Assembly: GCA_900541315.1 (NCBI GenBank)
Contig: UQJF01000012.1
Location: 1-35,697 of the forward strand
DNA: 35,697 nucleotides
Direction of reading: 5' to 3'
Origin: an uncultured Clostridium sp.
Lineage (GTDB): Bacteria > Bacillota > Clostridia > Lachnospirales > Lachnospiraceae
The notes under the pieces were generated by a model. The model did not search any database. It was not told the DNA's origin and saw nothing but the letters and a program-made list of their open reading frames with translations. Below are positions 17,239-25,794 of the stretch, in pieces. The number at the start of each line of letters is the position of its first letter. Positions within the stretch are counted from its first letter, which is position 1. The position numbers and the translations under genes are program-made.

Positions 17239-17255
17239 ACGTATTTTTCATACGT
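17239..17255. promoter_or_regulatory. candidate TetR operator upstream of the pump operon
   Basis: ACGTAT-TTTTC-ATACGT is a 17-base inverted repeat with perfect six-base arms. It lies between the likely promoter and the start of the first TetR gene, a usual place for an autoregulatory site. Confidence 0.55.
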
Positions 17256-17301
17256 AAAATGGGACAGGGGAAATTTTGCCTTCTCTCAGTCACAATTAAT
17301 C

Positions 17302-17329
17302 ATTATATTGATTTTTGTTTAAAGAGCAA
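17302..17329 (-). promoter_or_regulatory. promoter of the TetR-adaptor-pump operon
   Basis: A perfect TATAAT (17302-17307) with TTGCTC 16 bases upstream (17324-17329; three of six -35 matches). It is the only good -10 box in the gap. Confidence 0.55.
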
Positions 17330-17332
17330 TAG

Positions 17333-17370
17333 ACAAAACAAAACCGAATGCACAGTTTTTGTGCATCCGG
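17333..17370 (-). terminator. terminator after the second TetR gene
   Basis: CCGGATGCACA pairs with TGTGCATTCGG around a short A-rich loop, with one G-T-like mismatch, and is followed by TTTTGTTTTG on the minus strand. It ends 40-80 bases after the stop codon. Confidence 0.85.
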
Positions 17371-17410
17371 TCATCAAATGTACTAAATTGTTATTTTTTT
17401 ATCATTTTTA

Positions 17411-17989
17411 TCAATTCCGGGAGCGATTCGCACTTCTCTCTAAGGCCCGTTCTAATCCGCCGCCAAAAAGATAATTGGCACGCATCAAAATATCTGACAA
17501 TGACTTTTTGTCTGTCTTTTCTCTGCTTAACCACTCATACATGATCCCCTGGACTGCATGCTGGCACATAGCACAGATCATCTCTCTGTCTTCCGGCTCT
17601 GAATTAATACCTTCTCCCACGCTGTCAACCACATAACGGAAAAAACGGCTGGAACCGTCATCTAATATTTTCCTCACCTCTTCACTTTTTACAGAACGCA
17701 GAAGATTTTCAAAAATTGTTCTGTGATTCTCCAGATATTCTACTGCCTTTTCGCAGATATGATCCTGGTCTTTTTCTTTTTCCTGCTGCAGAAATTTGAA
17801 TATCTCATTAAGGGAATAATCTATATATGCCTGAAAAACCTGGTAAATATCCTGATAATGATAGTAGAAAGTATTGCGGGAGATACCACATTTGTCTGTA
17901 ATATCTTTTACCGTTATCTTATCTAATTGCTTAAAAGCCAGCAATTCTTCAAATACCCTCATGATCACGATTTTCGTAAATACCGCCAT
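17411..17989 (-). CDS. TetR/AcrR-family transcriptional regulator
   Basis: A 192-residue regulator with the helix-turn-helix at about 24-46 (ITVKDITDKCGISRNTFYYH) and a helical C-terminal domain resembling the TetR_C-type regulators near sugar or dihydroxyacetone kinases (for example DhaS). The ATG has AAGGAG nine bases upstream. It has its own near-consensus promoter and its own terminator, so it is a separate unit from the pump operon just downstream, and its target is unknown: it may control the pump, itself, or distant genes. The C-terminal end is rich in arginine (ERALERSANRSRN). Confidence 0.9.
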   Translation of the reverse strand: MAVFTKIVIMRVFEELLAFKQLDKITVKDITDKCGISRNTFYYHYQDIYQVFQAYIDYSLNEIFKFLQQEKEKDQDHICEKAVEYLENHRTIFENLLRSVKSEEVRKILDDGSSRFFRYVVDSVGEGINSEPEDREMICAMCQHAVQGIMYEWLSREKTDKKSLSDILMRANYLFGGGLERALERSANRSRN

Positions 17990-18041
17990 TTCACGCCGCT
18001 CCTTCTGTGCCCAAAGTGTAAACCTGATATACCAGAGTTTT

Positions 18042-18070
18042 ATTATACATTAGCACCGCTGATATGGCAA
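18042..18070 (-). promoter_or_regulatory. promoter of the second TetR gene
   Basis: TTGCCA (18065-18070) and a perfect TATAAT (18042-18047) with 17-base spacing. An imperfect CTGATATACCAG palindrome at 18024-18035 overlaps the likely transcription start and could serve autoregulation. Confidence 0.8.
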
Positions 18071-18102
18071 TAGACAGATTCTGGGGTTTTGTCACTCACT
18101 TG

Positions 18103-18136
18103 TAAAAATGCCCCGTCCGGCTGCCGGACGAGGCAT
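18103..18136 (-). terminator. terminator of the gltBD operon
   Basis: A 13-base stem (ATGCCTCGTCCGG with its near-perfect complement, one mismatch) and a three-base loop, followed by five T bases on the minus strand. It lies about 20 bases after the gltD stop codon. Confidence 0.92.
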
Positions 18137-18157
18137 ATATTTTCTGCCAGATTTTCC

Positions 18158-19645
18158 TTAGTGCAGATTTGTATACCCCATAAGGTCACGGTCCACCTGG
18201 CTGGCTACTTCTCTTCCTTCCCTGATAGCCCAGACAACCAGCGACTGGCCTCTGTGCATATCTCCAGCTACAAAGACTTTGTCCACATTGGTCTTATAGC
18301 TTCCTGCCTCTGTAGCTACGTTGGTACGTGCATTGCGTTCTACCCCAAATGCATCAGCCACATAATCCTGACAGCCTAAAAAACCGGCTGCGATCAGTAC
18401 CAGATCTGCAGGCACCTCTTTTTCACTGCCTTCTATCGGCACCATCATGGTACGGCCTGTTTCCGGATCCTTCTGTGATGTAAGGCTTACTAAGATCACC
18501 TTGCACAGCTTTCCTTCCCCATCCTTTACAAACTCTTTTACAGTCGTCTGGTAAACACGGGGATCAGAACCAAATACGCTGATGGCTTCTTCCTGGCCGT
18601 AGTCAGTCTTTAAAATACGCGGCCACTCCGGCCATGTATTGTTCTCTGCTCTCTTTACAGGAGGCTTTGGCATCATCTCTAACTGGGTCACAGAAGCGCA
18701 GCCCTGACGGATAGATGTTCCCACACAGTCATTTCCTGTATCGCCGCCACCAATAACGATCACATGTTTGTCTTTGGCAGAAATATAGTTTCCGTCCTCT
18801 AAACCAGAATCCAGAAGGCTCTTTGTATTTGCCTTTAAAAAGTCTACTGCAAAATAGATCCCAGCTGCATCTCTTCCAGGAACATCAATATTTCTCGGGT
18901 TAGAGGCGCCGCATGCAAGGATGATGCTGTCAAAATCCCGGAGAATCTTAGCTGCTTTGTAGTTTCTGCCTACATCTGCATTAGTAATAAAGGTTATTCC
19001 CTCTTCCTTCATTACATTTACTTTTCGGTCAATGACCCATTTTTCCAGTTTCATATTTGGAATACCATACATTAACAGGCCGCCTATACGGTCACTGCGC
19101 TCAAATACAGTTACGCTGTGTCCCCTTTTATTTAACTGGTCTGCTGCTGCCAGTCCTGAAGGTCCTGAACCGATCACTGCCACTTTCTTGCCAGTACGCA
19201 CTGTAGGTGGTTTTACCTTTGCATAGCCTTCTTCATATGCCTTTTCAATAATAGCGTGCTCATTTTCCTTAATAGATACCGGATCGCCATTTAAACCGCA
19301 GGTACATGCAGCTTCACATGGTGCCGGGCATACTCTGGAGGTAAATTCCGGAAAACAGTTGGTCTTTTTTAAACGGTTAAATGCCTGCTGCCAGTTTCCT
19401 GTATATACAAGATCATTCCACTCCGGGATCAGGTTATTTAAAGGACAGCCGCTGACCATGCCGCACATCATCACGCCGGACTGGCAGAAGGGAACGCCGC
19501 AGTCCATGCAGCGTGCACCCTGTAATTTCTGTTCCTCTTCACTTAATGGAATGTGGAATTCATTCCAGTTTTTAATGCGCTCCTTTGGTGGAAGCGCCTT
19601 TCCAGTTTTGCGTTCATAATCTAAGAATCCTGTAATCTTTCCCAT
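18158..19645 (-). CDS. gltD: glutamate synthase small (beta) subunit
   Basis: NADPH-oxidising subunit of glutamate synthase; it passes electrons through flavin and iron-sulphur clusters to the large subunit, which makes two glutamates from glutamine and 2-oxoglutarate. The 495 residues show the N-terminal cluster cysteines (C46, C49, C54, C67, and C106, C110, C114, C116), the FAD loop [15 protein letters not shown] (157-171), and the second nucleotide loop [12 protein letters not shown] (298-309) for NADPH; the C-terminal [17 protein letters not shown] is the usual FAD-binding end. It starts 13 bases after gltB, so the two make one operon. Confidence 0.97.
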   Translation of the reverse strand: MGKITGFLDYERKTGKALPPKERIKNWNEFHIPLSEEEQKLQGARCMDCGVPFCQSGVMMCGMVSGCPLNNLIPEWNDLVYTGNWQQAFNRLKKTNCFPEFTSRVCPAPCEAACTCGLNGDPVSIKENEHAIIEKAYEEGYAKVKPPTVRTGKKVAVIGSGPSGLAAADQLNKRGHSVTVFERSDRIGGLLMYGIPNMKLEKWVIDRKVNVMKEEGITFITNADVGRNYKAAKILRDFDSIILACGASNPRNIDVPGRDAAGIYFAVDFLKANTKSLLDSGLEDGNYISAKDKHVIVIGGGDTGNDCVGTSIRQGCASVTQLEMMPKPPVKRAENNTWPEWPRILKTDYGQEEAISVFGSDPRVYQTTVKEFVKDGEGKLCKVILVSLTSQKDPETGRTMMVPIEGSEKEVPADLVLIAAGFLGCQDYVADAFGVERNARTNVATEAGSYKTNVDKVFVAGDMHRGQSLVVWAIREGREVASQVDRDLMGYTNLH

Positions 19646-19658
19646 TTTTGACGCCTCC

Positions 19659-22600
19659 TTAACCTCTGATGTTTACATAAAATGCTTCAATCTGTGCCTG
19701 CTCACTGTTTAAGCCCTTTTCTTCCATCTGCACAATGGCATTCATCATGCGGCGGTAGTCGTGAGGTACGATTTTCTTAAACTTAGGCAGATACTCGCTG
19801 AAATGGTCTAAGATACGCTTTCCTTTTTCGGAGTTGGTGTATGCCACATGCTCCTGGATCAGGCCTTTCAGCTCTAATACATCATATTTATTGGAGACGT
19901 CTTCAAAGGAAACCAGTTCCTTGTTCAAACGCTTGTAAAAGCTTCTATCTTCATCTAATACATAGGCAATACCGCCGCTCATACCAGCTGCAAAATTCTT
20001 TCCTGTAGGTCCAAGGACTACTACGCAGCCGCCGGTCATATATTCACAGCCATGATCACCTGTTCCTTCTACTACTGCAGTAGCTCCGGAGTTGCGGACA
20101 CAGAAACGTTCACCGGCAATCCCGTTGATAAATGCCTTGCCGCTGGTAGCACCATAAAGTGCAACGTTTCCTATTATAATGTTATCCTCTGCCTTAAACT
20201 GCACACCCTGGGGCGGATATACGATCAACTTGCCGCCGGATAAGCCTTTTCCGAAATAGTCATTGGAATCACCGGTCAGTTCCAGAGTCAGGCCCTTAGG
20301 GATAAATGCACCGAAGCTCTGGCCGCCGCTGCCGTTGCAGCTGATGGTAAAGGTGTCTTCCGGCAGACCATCCGGATACTTTCTGGTGATCTCAGAACCG
20401 AAAATAGTACCTAAAGTACGGTTTACATTACTTACATCCAGCTGAATGCTCTTTTTCTGGCCATTATTTAAAGCGCTCTTTAACTTCTTTAATAAAATGC
20501 TTTCGTCTACTGTCTCATCTAACTTAAAGTCATAGACCTCTTTTTCGTTATAACCAGCCAGCTTTACGCCCTCATATGGGTTATCCAGGATACGGCTTAA
20601 ATCCACTTCTTTTGCACGGCTGTATGGGATATCATCTTTTCTCTTTAACAGTTCAGTACGGCCTACCAGTTCATCTACAGTACGCACACCCAGTTTTGCC
20701 ATATATTCACGGAGTTCTTCTGCAATGAATTTCATAAAGTTTACAACATACTCCGGTTTACCCTTGAAACGCTTGCGAAGTTCCGGATTCTGGGTTGCAA
20801 TACCCATTGGGCATGTATCCAGATTACATACACGCATCATAACGCAGCCCATGGTTACAAGAGGAGCCGTTGCAAATCCAAATTCCTCCGCACCTAACAT
20901 ACAGGCAATAGCAACATCACGGCCGGTCATCAGCTTACCATCTGTCTCCAGGACCACTCTGTCACGAAGTCCATTCATGATCAGGGACTGATGTGCCTCT
21001 GCAACACCAAGCTCCCATGGAAGACCTGCATTGTAGATAGAGTTTCTTGGAGCTGCACCAGTACCACCGTCATAGGCAGAGATCAGGATAACCTGTGCAC
21101 CTGCTTTTGCAACACCTGCTGCAACCGTGCCAACACCAGCTTCAGAAACCAGCTTTACAGAAATCCTTGCTCTTGTATTAGAGTTCTTTAAGTCATAGAT
21201 CAGCTGTGCCAGATCCTCGATGGAATAAATATCGTGATGAGGCGGCGGGGAGATCAGGCTTACACCAGTAGTTGAATGTCTTGTCTTTGCAACCCACGGG
21301 TATACCTTCTTTCCAGGAAGCTGTCCTCCTTCACCAGGTTTTGCGCCCTGAGCCATCTTGATCTGGATCTCCTGGGCACTTACCAGATAACGGCTGGTAA
21401 CACCGAAACGGCCGGAAGCTACCTGCTTGATCGCAGAACAGCGGTTGTGGTCAGAAGGTCCCGGTACCAGACGATCCAGGCTTTCACCACCTTCACCTGT
21501 ATTTGACTTGCCATGGATCCGGTTCATGGCGATTGCCAGTGTCTCATGTGCTTCCTGGGAAATAGAACCATAAGACATAGCACCAGTCTTAAAACGGCGT
21601 ACAATAGAATCTACGCTTTCTACCTGATCGATAGGAATACCGCCATCTTCCGGATAATTAAAGTCCATAAGGTTTCTCAGATGGTAGGTCTTGCCCTGAT
21701 CGTCCAACGTAGCAGTATACTGCTTGAAAATGCTGTAATCGCCTCTTCTGGTTGCTTCCTGAAGGAGATGGATAGTTAGAGGATTGTATAAATGCTCTTC
21801 CTGTCCTGAACGTGACTTATGGCTTCCTACACTGTCCAAAGTCAGGTCTACATCCAGTCCTAACGGGTCAAAAGCTGCAGAATGAAGCACATCCACATCA
21901 TTTTCAATATCCTTTAATGTAACACCGCCAACACGGCTTACAGTATCCGTAAAATACTTATCTACTACTTCCTTTGAAATACCAATTGCTTCAAAGATCT
22001 GGGATCCCTGATAAGACTGGATGGTGGAAATACCCATCTTGGATGCGATCTTTACAATGCCGTGAAGCACTGCCAGATCGTAGTCTTTTACTGCTGCATA
22101 ATAATCTTTGTTTAACATACCAGTCTCAATGAGATAATGGATGGACTCATGAGCCAGATACGGGTTGATAGCACAGGCGCCGTAACCTAACAAAGTTGCA
22201 AAATGATGAACCTCTCTTGGCTCGCCGCTCTCTAAGATCAACGCTACACTTGTACGCTTCTTGGTGCGTACCAGATACTGCTGAAGGGCAGAAACAGCCA
22301 GTAAGGATGGGATCGGCACATGGTTTTCATCAATATCACGGTCAGAAAGGATGATGATATTGGCACCGTCCTTATGTGCACGGTCTACCTCTAAGAACAG
22401 GCGGTCAATGGCCTTTTCAAGGGAAGTGTTCTTATAATAGGTAATAGGGATCACTTCTACCTTAAAACCAGGTTTTTTCATATTTTTGATCTTCAGCAGG
22501 TCAGTTTCTGTAAGGATCGGATTTTCCACACGCAGGATCTTGCAGTTTTCCGGTGTTTCTTCCAGGATATTGCCCTCTTCACCTACATATACAGTAGTGG

Positions 22601-24200
22601 AAGTAACGATCTCTTCACGGATAGAGTCAATAGGCGGGTTCGTAACCTGTGCAAACAGCTGCTTAAAATAGTTAAATAATGGCTGATGCTTCTTAGAAAG
22701 CACTGCTAAAGGAGAATCAACACCCATGGCTGATACTGCTTCTGCTCCATTTAATGCCATTGGAAGGATCATGGTGCGGTACTGTTCGTAAGTATAACCA
22801 TAGGTCTTCTGTAAACGGAGGCGCTGTTCTTTGGCAAGTACAGGAGCAGCCTGGTTTGGCACTTTCAGGTCTTCTAACTCTACCAGATTGGAATCCAGCC
22901 ATTCACCATATGGATTCTTTTCTGCATATCGCAGCTTCAGCTCTTCATCGCTGATCATCTTGCCTTCTACTGTATCTACCAGCAGCATTTTTCCCGGACG
23001 GAGACGGTCTTTTTTCACGATCTTCGTCTGGTCGATATCAATAGCACCAACCTCAGAAGAAAGGATCATATAGCCATCATCTGTAATATAATAACGGGAA
23101 GGACGCAAACCATTCCGGTCAAGGACTGCGCCAACCATATCGCCATCTGTAAACAGGATAGATGCAGGTCCGTCCCATGGCTCCATCATCGTTGCATAAT
23201 AACGGTAGAAGTCCTTGATCTCTGAATCCATGTATTTATCATGTTCCCATGGAGCAGGGATCGTTACCATAACAGCAAGAGGCAGATCCATACCACTCAT
23301 GACCATAAATTCCAGAGCATTGTCCAGCATGGCGGAGTCAGAGCCTTCCTGATTAATAATAGGAAGGACTTTATGCATATCGTACTTGAAATACTCTGAT
23401 TCCATGTTCTCTTCACGGGCTACCATTTTATCTACATTGCCGCGGATCGTATTGATCTCTCCGTTGTGAACGATAAAACGATAAGGATGAGCTCTCATCC
23501 AACTTGGATTGGTATTGGTACTGAAACGGGAATGTACAATGGCGATCGCTGATTCATAATCCTTGTCCTGAAGGTCTGCAAAGAACAGCCGCAGCTCACC
23601 TACAAGGAACATTCCTTTATATACGATAGTTCTGCTGCTTAATGATACTACATAGGTATCTTCATTACTCTGTTCAAATACACGGCGGACTACATACAGC
23701 TTTCTGTCAAAATCCAGACCTTTCTTTACATTGTCCGGTTTTGCCACAAAGCCCTGGGCGATATAAGGCATAACGTCTACTGCCTTTTTGCCTAATACTT
23801 CCGGCGCAGTTGGAACCTTTCTCCAGCCAAGGAAGGTAAGACCCTCTTTCTTGACGATGATCTCAAACATCTTCATGGCCTGTTTTCTGGCAAGTTCATC
23901 CTGTGGAAAAAAGAACATACCAATACCGTACTCTCTCTCATCTCCCAAGGTAATACCAGCCTGGGAAGCTGCTTTCTTGAAGAAACGGTGGGAGATCTGG
24001 AGCATGATCCCCACACCATCACCGGTCTTTCCTTCTGCATCCTTACCTGCTCTGTGCTCTAAGTTTTCTACAATGTGGAGTGCCTGGTCAACTGTTTTAT
24101 GTGTTTTGATACCTTTGATGTTGGCAACTGCGCCAATACCGCAGTTGTCATGCTCAAAACGAGGGTCATACAGTCCCGGCAGTTTCTGTTTGGGGTCCAT
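19659..24200 (-). CDS. gltB: glutamate synthase large (alpha) subunit
   Basis: Catalytic subunit of glutamate synthase in ammonia assimilation. The 1513 residues match the bacterial family. The N-terminal class II amidotransferase domain (about 20-430) has its nucleophile at C20 (HDNCGIGAVA); the first 19 residues would be removed on maturation. A central domain, an FMN-binding synthase barrel (about 850-1200) and a C-terminal right-handed beta helix of GxxGxxxG repeats (about 1260-1480, GGQSFGAFIPKGL, YGATSGKAFINGIAG) follow. The 3Fe-4S cysteines are in GCVMMRVCNLDTCPMG near 1115-1127. GGAAG lies six bases before the ATG. A strong promoter and a folded leader precede it, which suggests control at the RNA level. 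Confidence 0.98.
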   Translation of the reverse strand: MDPKQKLPGLYDPRFEHDNCGIGAVANIKGIKTHKTVDQALHIVENLEHRAGKDAEGKTGDGVGIMLQISHRFFKKAASQAGITLGDEREYGIGMFFFPQDELARKQAMKMFEIIVKKEGLTFLGWRKVPTAPEVLGKKAVDVMPYIAQGFVAKPDNVKKGLDFDRKLYVVRRVFEQSNEDTYVVSLSSRTIVYKGMFLVGELRLFFADLQDKDYESAIAIVHSRFSTNTNPSWMRAHPYRFIVHNGEINTIRGNVDKMVAREENMESEYFKYDMHKVLPIINQEGSDSAMLDNALEFMVMSGMDLPLAVMVTIPAPWEHDKYMDSEIKDFYRYYATMMEPWDGPASILFTDGDMVGAVLDRNGLRPSRYYITDDGYMILSSEVGAIDIDQTKIVKKDRLRPGKMLLVDTVEGKMISDEELKLRYAEKNPYGEWLDSNLVELEDLKVPNQAAPVLAKEQRLRLQKTYGYTYEQYRTMILPMALNGAEAVSAMGVDSPLAVLSKKHQPLFNYFKQLFAQVTNPPIDSIREEIVTSTTVYVGEEGNILEETPENCKILRVENPILTETDLLKIKNMKKPGFKVEVIPITYYKNTSLEKAIDRLFLEVDRAHKDGANIIILSDRDIDENHVPIPSLLAVSALQQYLVRTKKRTSVALILESGEPREVHHFATLLGYGACAINPYLAHESIHYLIETGMLNKDYYAAVKDYDLAVLHGIVKIASKMGISTIQSYQGSQIFEAIGISKEVVDKYFTDTVSRVGGVTLKDIENDVDVLHSAAFDPLGLDVDLTLDSVGSHKSRSGQEEHLYNPLTIHLLQEATRRGDYSIFKQYTATLDDQGKTYHLRNLMDFNYPEDGGIPIDQVESVDSIVRRFKTGAMSYGSISQEAHETLAIAMNRIHGKSNTGEGGESLDRLVPGPSDHNRCSAIKQVASGRFGVTSRYLVSAQEIQIKMAQGAKPGEGGQLPGKKVYPWVAKTRHSTTGVSLISPPPHHDIYSIEDLAQLIYDLKNSNTRARISVKLVSEAGVGTVAAGVAKAGAQVILISAYDGGTGAAPRNSIYNAGLPWELGVAEAHQSLIMNGLRDRVVLETDGKLMTGRDVAIACMLGAEEFGFATAPLVTMGCVMMRVCNLDTCPMGIATQNPELRKRFKGKPEYVVNFMKFIAEELREYMAKLGVRTVDELVGRTELLKRKDDIPYSRAKEVDLSRILDNPYEGVKLAGYNEKEVYDFKLDETVDESILLKKLKSALNNGQKKSIQLDVSNVNRTLGTIFGSEITRKYPDGLPEDTFTISCNGSGGQSFGAFIPKGLTLELTGDSNDYFGKGLSGGKLIVYPPQGVQFKAEDNIIIGNVALYGATSGKAFINGIAGERFCVRNSGATAVVEGTGDHGCEYMTGGCVVVLGPTGKNFAAGMSGGIAYVLDEDRSFYKRLNKELVSFEDVSNKYDVLELKGLIQEHVAYTNSEKGKRILDHFSEYLPKFKKIVPHDYRRMMNAIVQMEEKGLNSEQAQIEAFYVNIRG

Positions 24201-24220
24201 AGTGTTCTTCCTTTCTTTAC

Positions 24221-24319
24221 GTGCCTTGGAAAATAAGATTTCCTTTTAGCTTTAGTCACAGGAAAGGACTATATGGGGGGATCCTTTCACAGTTGGGGTA
24301 TGACTTACAAGCATCGCAC
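24221..24319 (-). promoter_or_regulatory. structured leader RNA of gltB (candidate cis-regulator)
   Basis: In the roughly 130-base leader four stems can be drawn by eye. A closing stem pairs GTGC...CTTG (24316-24319 and 24308-24311) with CAAGGCAC (24221-24228). Inside it AGTCA pairs with TGACT (24301-24305 with 24254-24258), extended by a perfect seven-base GAAAGGA/TCCTTTC hairpin (24282-24288 with 24262-24268) whose loop holds six C bases. A third short stem (GAAA/TTTC, 24229-24242) lies beside the closing stem. This is a three-way junction ending just before the ribosome site. I do not recognise a known riboswitch class. Confidence 0.5.
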
Positions 24320-24334
24320 TTTTTTATTGAGCAG

Positions 24335-24363
24335 ATAATACTACGATTTTTTTCATTTGTAAA
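24335..24363 (-). promoter_or_regulatory. promoter of the gltBD operon
   Basis: TTTACA (24358-24363) and TATTAT (24335-24340), each five of six consensus positions, with exactly 17 bases between. The leader to the ATG is about 128 bases. Confidence 0.75.
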
Positions 24364-24553
24364 TAATTGATTTTTGGATTATTGTCTGATAATTAGTTTT
24401 TTATATGTTTTGTGTTTATTTATCTGAATATTATAGAATTTATTTCTTTTATTTTTTGTATTATTTGTGCAATTCAAACCGTTTCGCGCACTTTATTTTC
24501 TTAATTTTTCACTTTCATATCTTAAGTATAGCGGAGGGGCACCATTTTAACAT
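24364..24553. other. AT-rich gene-free stretch upstream of gltBD
   Basis: Part of the 434-base interval between gltB and the HPr gene. It is strongly AT-rich, with long T-runs. The long plus-strand reading frame that crosses it continues antisense into the HPr gene and is not a gene. I see no RNA gene or repeat here. It may hold upstream promoter elements or a regulator site for gltBD, none of which I can point to. Confidence 0.6.
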
Positions 24554-24586
24554 AAAAAAGCCACCCCCAACACCAGGAGTGGCTCC
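24554..24586 (-). terminator. terminator after the HPr gene
   Basis: AGCCAC pairs with GTGGCT, extended inward by CC/GG pairs across mismatches, followed by six T bases on the minus strand. It starts about 50 bases after the HPr stop. Confidence 0.85.
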
Positions 24587-24634
24587 TTCATATTATTTCT
24601 TAGTTATTTTAATTACTACTTCAAAAAGCAGGGA

Positions 24635-24901
24635 TTACATCTCACCTAAGCCGCTCTCGATTGCCTGGCTGACAGTCTTCATAGCCTCTTCTTCATCCTC
24701 ACCATCGCAAATCAGAGTGATCTCTGTTCCGCACTTGATACCAGCTGCCATTACGTTTAATACGCTTTTTGCAACGATCTTCTTCTCACCTGATACGATA
24801 GTGATGTCACTTTTAAACTTCATAGCTGTCTGGGATAAAACACCTGCTGGTCTTAAATGTAAACCGGATGGATTAACTACTGTTAAATTCTTGCTGATCA
24901 T
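24635..24901 (-). CDS. ptsH: HPr phosphocarrier protein
   Basis: Phosphocarrier of the sugar phosphotransferase system: it takes phosphate from enzyme I at a histidine and passes it to sugar-specific enzymes II. The 88 residues match the family. Histidine 15 lies in PSGLHLRPAG, with R17 conserved, and serine 46 in AKSVLNVMAAG is the site phosphorylated by HPr kinase in Firmicutes, so the protein can also take part in carbon catabolite control; it is therefore a true HPr rather than a Crh type, which lacks the histidine. The ATG has AAGGAG nine bases upstream. It stands apart from a ptsI gene in this window and is followed by its own terminator. It may be read from a start in the queH gap or with queH. 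Confidence 0.95.
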   Translation of the reverse strand: MISKNLTVVNPSGLHLRPAGVLSQTAMKFKSDITIVSGEKKIVAKSVLNVMAAGIKCGTEITLICDGEDEEEAMKTVSQAIESGLGEM

Positions 24902-24934
24902 AATTATACTCTCCTTATCGCATTTTTATACGCC

Positions 24935-24958
24935 AGATCCAGGCTTTTCGCCGGATCT
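24935..24958 (-). promoter_or_regulatory. hairpin between queH and the HPr gene
   Basis: AGATCC-GGC pairs with GCC-T-GGATCT around a GAAAA loop. There is no T-run on either strand, so it is not an ordinary terminator; it lies some 35 bases before the HPr start codon. Confidence 0.45.
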
Positions 24959-24963
24959 TATGA

Positions 24964-25641
24964 TTAAATTTTATTACATCTGAGTGGTGATGTCAAGTTA
25001 ATACTATCCCGCAGTTTTGCTTCCCTTTTTGAAAATACACAGCCGCAATAATCCTGCCTGTACAGATGATGTTCTGCAGACAGTTCCACAGACCGCTTAT
25101 ATCCATTCTTTTTCTTGAAATCCGACATAAGATAAGCTATACCGTATTCTTTTGCCAGACGTATACCGATCTCGTTTAACTTCTGGGCATTCTTTAAAGG
25201 ACTGATAGAAAGTGTAGTGGTAAAATAATCGAAATTGCCCATTTTTGCTGCTTCTGCAGCTTCACGCAGGCGCATTTCATAGCATAAAAAGCAGCGTTCT
25301 CCCCCTTCTTTATCATTTTCATGTCCTTTTGCCATTTCATAAAAATCTTCCGGAACATAGTTTCCTTCTAAGAAGCTTACCGGATAAGTAAAATCCATTT
25401 CCCCGATCAGGCGTTTCTGTTCCCTTACTCTGGCTTCATACTCCTCTTTTGGAGAAATATTGGGGTTATAGTACAATACTGTGATCTTAAAATATTCAGA
25501 AAGATATTCCAGCACATAGCTGCTGCATGGTGCACAGCAGCTATGCAGCAGAAGGCTTGGCACTTTTCCTTCTTTTCCAAGCTGTTCTATCGTCTTATCC
25601 AGTATCCTCTGATAATTTTCTTTCTGCTGCTGTACTGCCAT
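24964..25641 (-). CDS. queH: epoxyqueuosine reductase QueH
   Basis: Catalyses the last step of queuosine synthesis, the reduction of epoxyqueuosine to queuosine in the wobble position of tRNA. QueH is the iron-sulphur enzyme that replaces the cobalamin-dependent QueG in many Firmicutes. The 225 residues carry the metal-binding cysteines in HSCCAPC (C35, C36, C39), in GGERCFLCYEMRL (C117, C120) and in YCGC (C199, C201), plus the family phrase YYNPNISPKEEYEAR near 57-71. The ATG has GGAGG upstream (eight bases). Transcription probably starts in the short gap after the rpoD terminator. Confidence 0.95.
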   Translation of the reverse strand: MAVQQQKENYQRILDKTIEQLGKEGKVPSLLLHSCCAPCSSYVLEYLSEYFKITVLYYNPNISPKEEYEARVREQKRLIGEMDFTYPVSFLEGNYVPEDFYEMAKGHENDKEGGERCFLCYEMRLREAAEAAKMGNFDYFTTTLSISPLKNAQKLNEIGIRLAKEYGIAYLMSDFKKKNGYKRSVELSAEHHLYRQDYCGCVFSKREAKLRDSINLTSPLRCNKI

Positions 25642-25667
25642 TTTTGCCCTCCTGTATCCTGCGTGAT

Positions 25668-25697
25668 TAGTACAGTTATTTACGAAACGATGTACTA
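25668..25697. repeat. inverted repeat upstream of queH
   Basis: Perfect seven-base arms TAGTACA and TGTACTA with a 16-base centre, between the rpoD terminator and queH. The wide spacing fits a protein-binding dyad better than a hairpin. Confidence 0.45.
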
Positions 25698-25698
25698 G

Positions 25699-25730
25699 AA
25701 AAAGGACCGCTCCTTAAAGCCGCCCTTTTA
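25699..25730 (-). terminator. terminator after rpoD
   Basis: AAAAGG pairs with CCTTTTT, and inside it GCT pairs with AGC across a symmetric internal loop. The far arm supplies five T bases on the minus strand. It lies about 65 bases after the rpoD stop. Confidence 0.7.
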
Positions 25731-25794
25731 CTATTCTTTTTATTTAACGCCCTGCTGCCTGCTATGGTATCAGGATCTTCAGCAATAGCCATCT

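Noticed and set aside
24405..24983. A 192-codon plus-strand reading frame in the gltB-HPr interval
   Set aside because: It crosses an AT-rich gap and then reads antisense to the HPr gene and the end of queH; it has low-complexity Phe/Tyr-rich content and no ribosome site.
25676..25792. A 38-codon minus-strand reading frame after rpoD (MAIAEDPDTIAG...)
   Set aside because: It lacks a spaced ribosome site and runs through the rpoD terminator hairpin, so it is more likely chance than a small gene.
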